From contig NW_014013013.1 in NCBI RefSeq assembly GCF_000611645.1, positions 4,284-23,946 of the forward strand: 19,663 nucleotides of DNA. The letters are read 5' to 3'. Every line of letters begins with the position of its first letter. Position 1 is the first letter of the stretch. This DNA is from Monoraphidium neglectum (Eukaryota; Chlorophyta; Chlorophyceae; Sphaeropleales; Selenastraceae). The position numbers and the translations under genes are program-made. The notes under the pieces were generated by a model. It ran no database searches, was not told where the DNA came from, and saw nothing but the letters and a program-made list of their open reading frames with translations. This document shows positions 18,768 through 19,663 of the stretch, piece by piece.

Positions 18768-19663
18768 TTATTTATCCTTCTTGCCCGCCGCCGCCCCCGC
18801 CTTGCCGCCGTCGCCGCCGTCCTCGTCAGCGTCCTCGTCAGCATCCCCGTCCTCGCCCCCGTCGCTGCTCTCCAGCTCCCCCGTCTCCTCGCTGTCGTAG
18901 TCGTCGCCGCTGCCCTCCTCGTCGCTGCCCTCCTCCTCGCTGCCGCTGGCGGCGCTGTGGCGGTCTGGGGGAGGGGGCCAGGGGGAGGGCAACGTGCTTG
19001 ACTCTGTGCGCGTGCGCTTGCATGTGTGTCTGCAAATGATGAGGCTTCCACTCTGCAGGCGCAAGCCACCACAAGGTGCGAGGGCCGCGTCACAACCAGC
19101 TGACTCCGGCGTGTAATGGAGCAGCGCTACGAACCGCAACGACCGCCCGCCCACCTTCGCCGTCGTCGTCGCTGTCGCTGTCAAAGCGCTTCCGCTCATT
19201 GGCCTTGGGGTCGCGGCCCTCCGCCACCGCCCTGCGCGCGCGCGCCAGTTTTGCACGCGCTGAGTCACACCAGAGCAGTGCGCAGCAGGCAGGACGTGAT
19301 GCCGACCTGCGTGGTCGCTGCTGCATGCGTTCCCCTCCAGCAGCCGGCACAGCAAGGCGTGGGCCCGCCATCTGGGCCCGGCCGCCAGGGTGATGCGCCC
19401 CGTACCCCCCATCGCTCCCGTGCAGCGCCACGCTCAACAGCGAACAGCGGCCGCCACCCCCCAAAACTGCCGACGCGACCCCCGGCGGCAGCCACGCGGC
19501 CGGCAGGGGCCAGGGAAAGCAGGCCGCACCGTGTGAGCGTCGCGACGCGCAGCTTTGCGGGCATGGCCAGGTCCGCCCCGACCCATGTTGAGCTCATGAG
19601 GTGCAGCACGAGGTCGTAGCGGCCGGCAGGGGGCGCCATGAACACCATGTCCAGGACCTGGGG
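18768..19663 (-). CDS. SEC63: SEC63/ERdj2 translocation protein, C-terminal part only
   Basis: Three exons are visible, reading leftward: 19663-19530 (open at the right edge), 19231-19155 and 18964-18768, giving about 135 residues in one frame. The first visible exon has MAPPAGRYDLVLHLMSS, then TWVGADLAMPAKLRV, the final beta-strand segment of the Sec63 domain. It is followed by ATLTRAV and an acidic tail (GSEEEGSDEEGSGDDYDSEE and DGDADEDADEDGG) ending KKDK, as in plant ERdj2. Known role: J-domain partner of BiP in the ER membrane that works with the Sec61 channel in post-translational import; the acidic tail binds Sec62 in yeast. The J domain, membrane segments and most of the Sec63 domain lie outside the window. 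Brr2-type helicases also carry Sec63 domains, but lack this acidic tail. Confidence 0.75.

Overview
The window looks like nuclear DNA of a GC-rich, intron-dense green alga (Chlorophyta). The evidence is strongly GC3-biased exons, introns of about 160-490 bp with GTG-type donors, a plastid-type oxidoreductase and a lumen-type targeting peptide, and TGTAA motifs downstream of some stop codons (the usual green-algal poly(A) signal). I see no bacterial operon features, no rRNA or tRNA gene, no CRISPR array and no intact transposon. Gene models were built by hand from reading-frame continuity across splice sites and from protein-family motifs.

Layout from left to right: (1) 1-2762, minus: an indoleamine 2,3-dioxygenase gene with eight exons visible, its 3' end lost at the left edge. 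(2) 2818-7494, plus: a ten-exon FAD-dependent phytoene-desaturase-like oxidoreductase of the plant At3g09580 type, head-to-head with (1) with only 55 bp between the proposed ATGs. (3) About 8424-9555, plus: an unrecognised GC3-rich coding gene. (4) 9556-11620: about 2 kb with no convincing gene, but a perfect 24-bp palindrome, a hairpin and a 13-G run. (5) 11621-14877, plus: an eight-exon leucine-rich-repeat protein with an F-box-like N-terminus. (6) 14878-16212: mostly non-coding, with one weak minus-strand small ORF. (7) 16213-16932, minus: a complete three-exon DPH3 gene. (8) 17410-18569, plus: a two-exon Ala-rich protein with a twin-arginine thylakoid-lumen-like signal. (9) 18768-19663, minus: the 3' end of a SEC63/ERdj2 translocation protein with an acidic tail, cut by the right edge and tail-to-tail with (8).

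These are mostly independent housekeeping genes rather than a pathway cluster: tryptophan/kynurenine catabolism, a plastid flavoenzyme, diphthamide/Elongator chemistry, ER translocation and an LRR adaptor. No dedicated novel multi-gene system is evident. The most unusual signals are a 486-bp intron of the FAD gene that is a multiple of three, stop-free in frame and made largely of a 12-bp repeat that would encode Pro-Thr-Gln-Pro units if retained; the extremely compact IDO/FAD divergent start; the 24-bp palindrome; facing TGTAA signals between genes (8) and (9); and two coding genes (3 and 8) that I cannot assign to a family.
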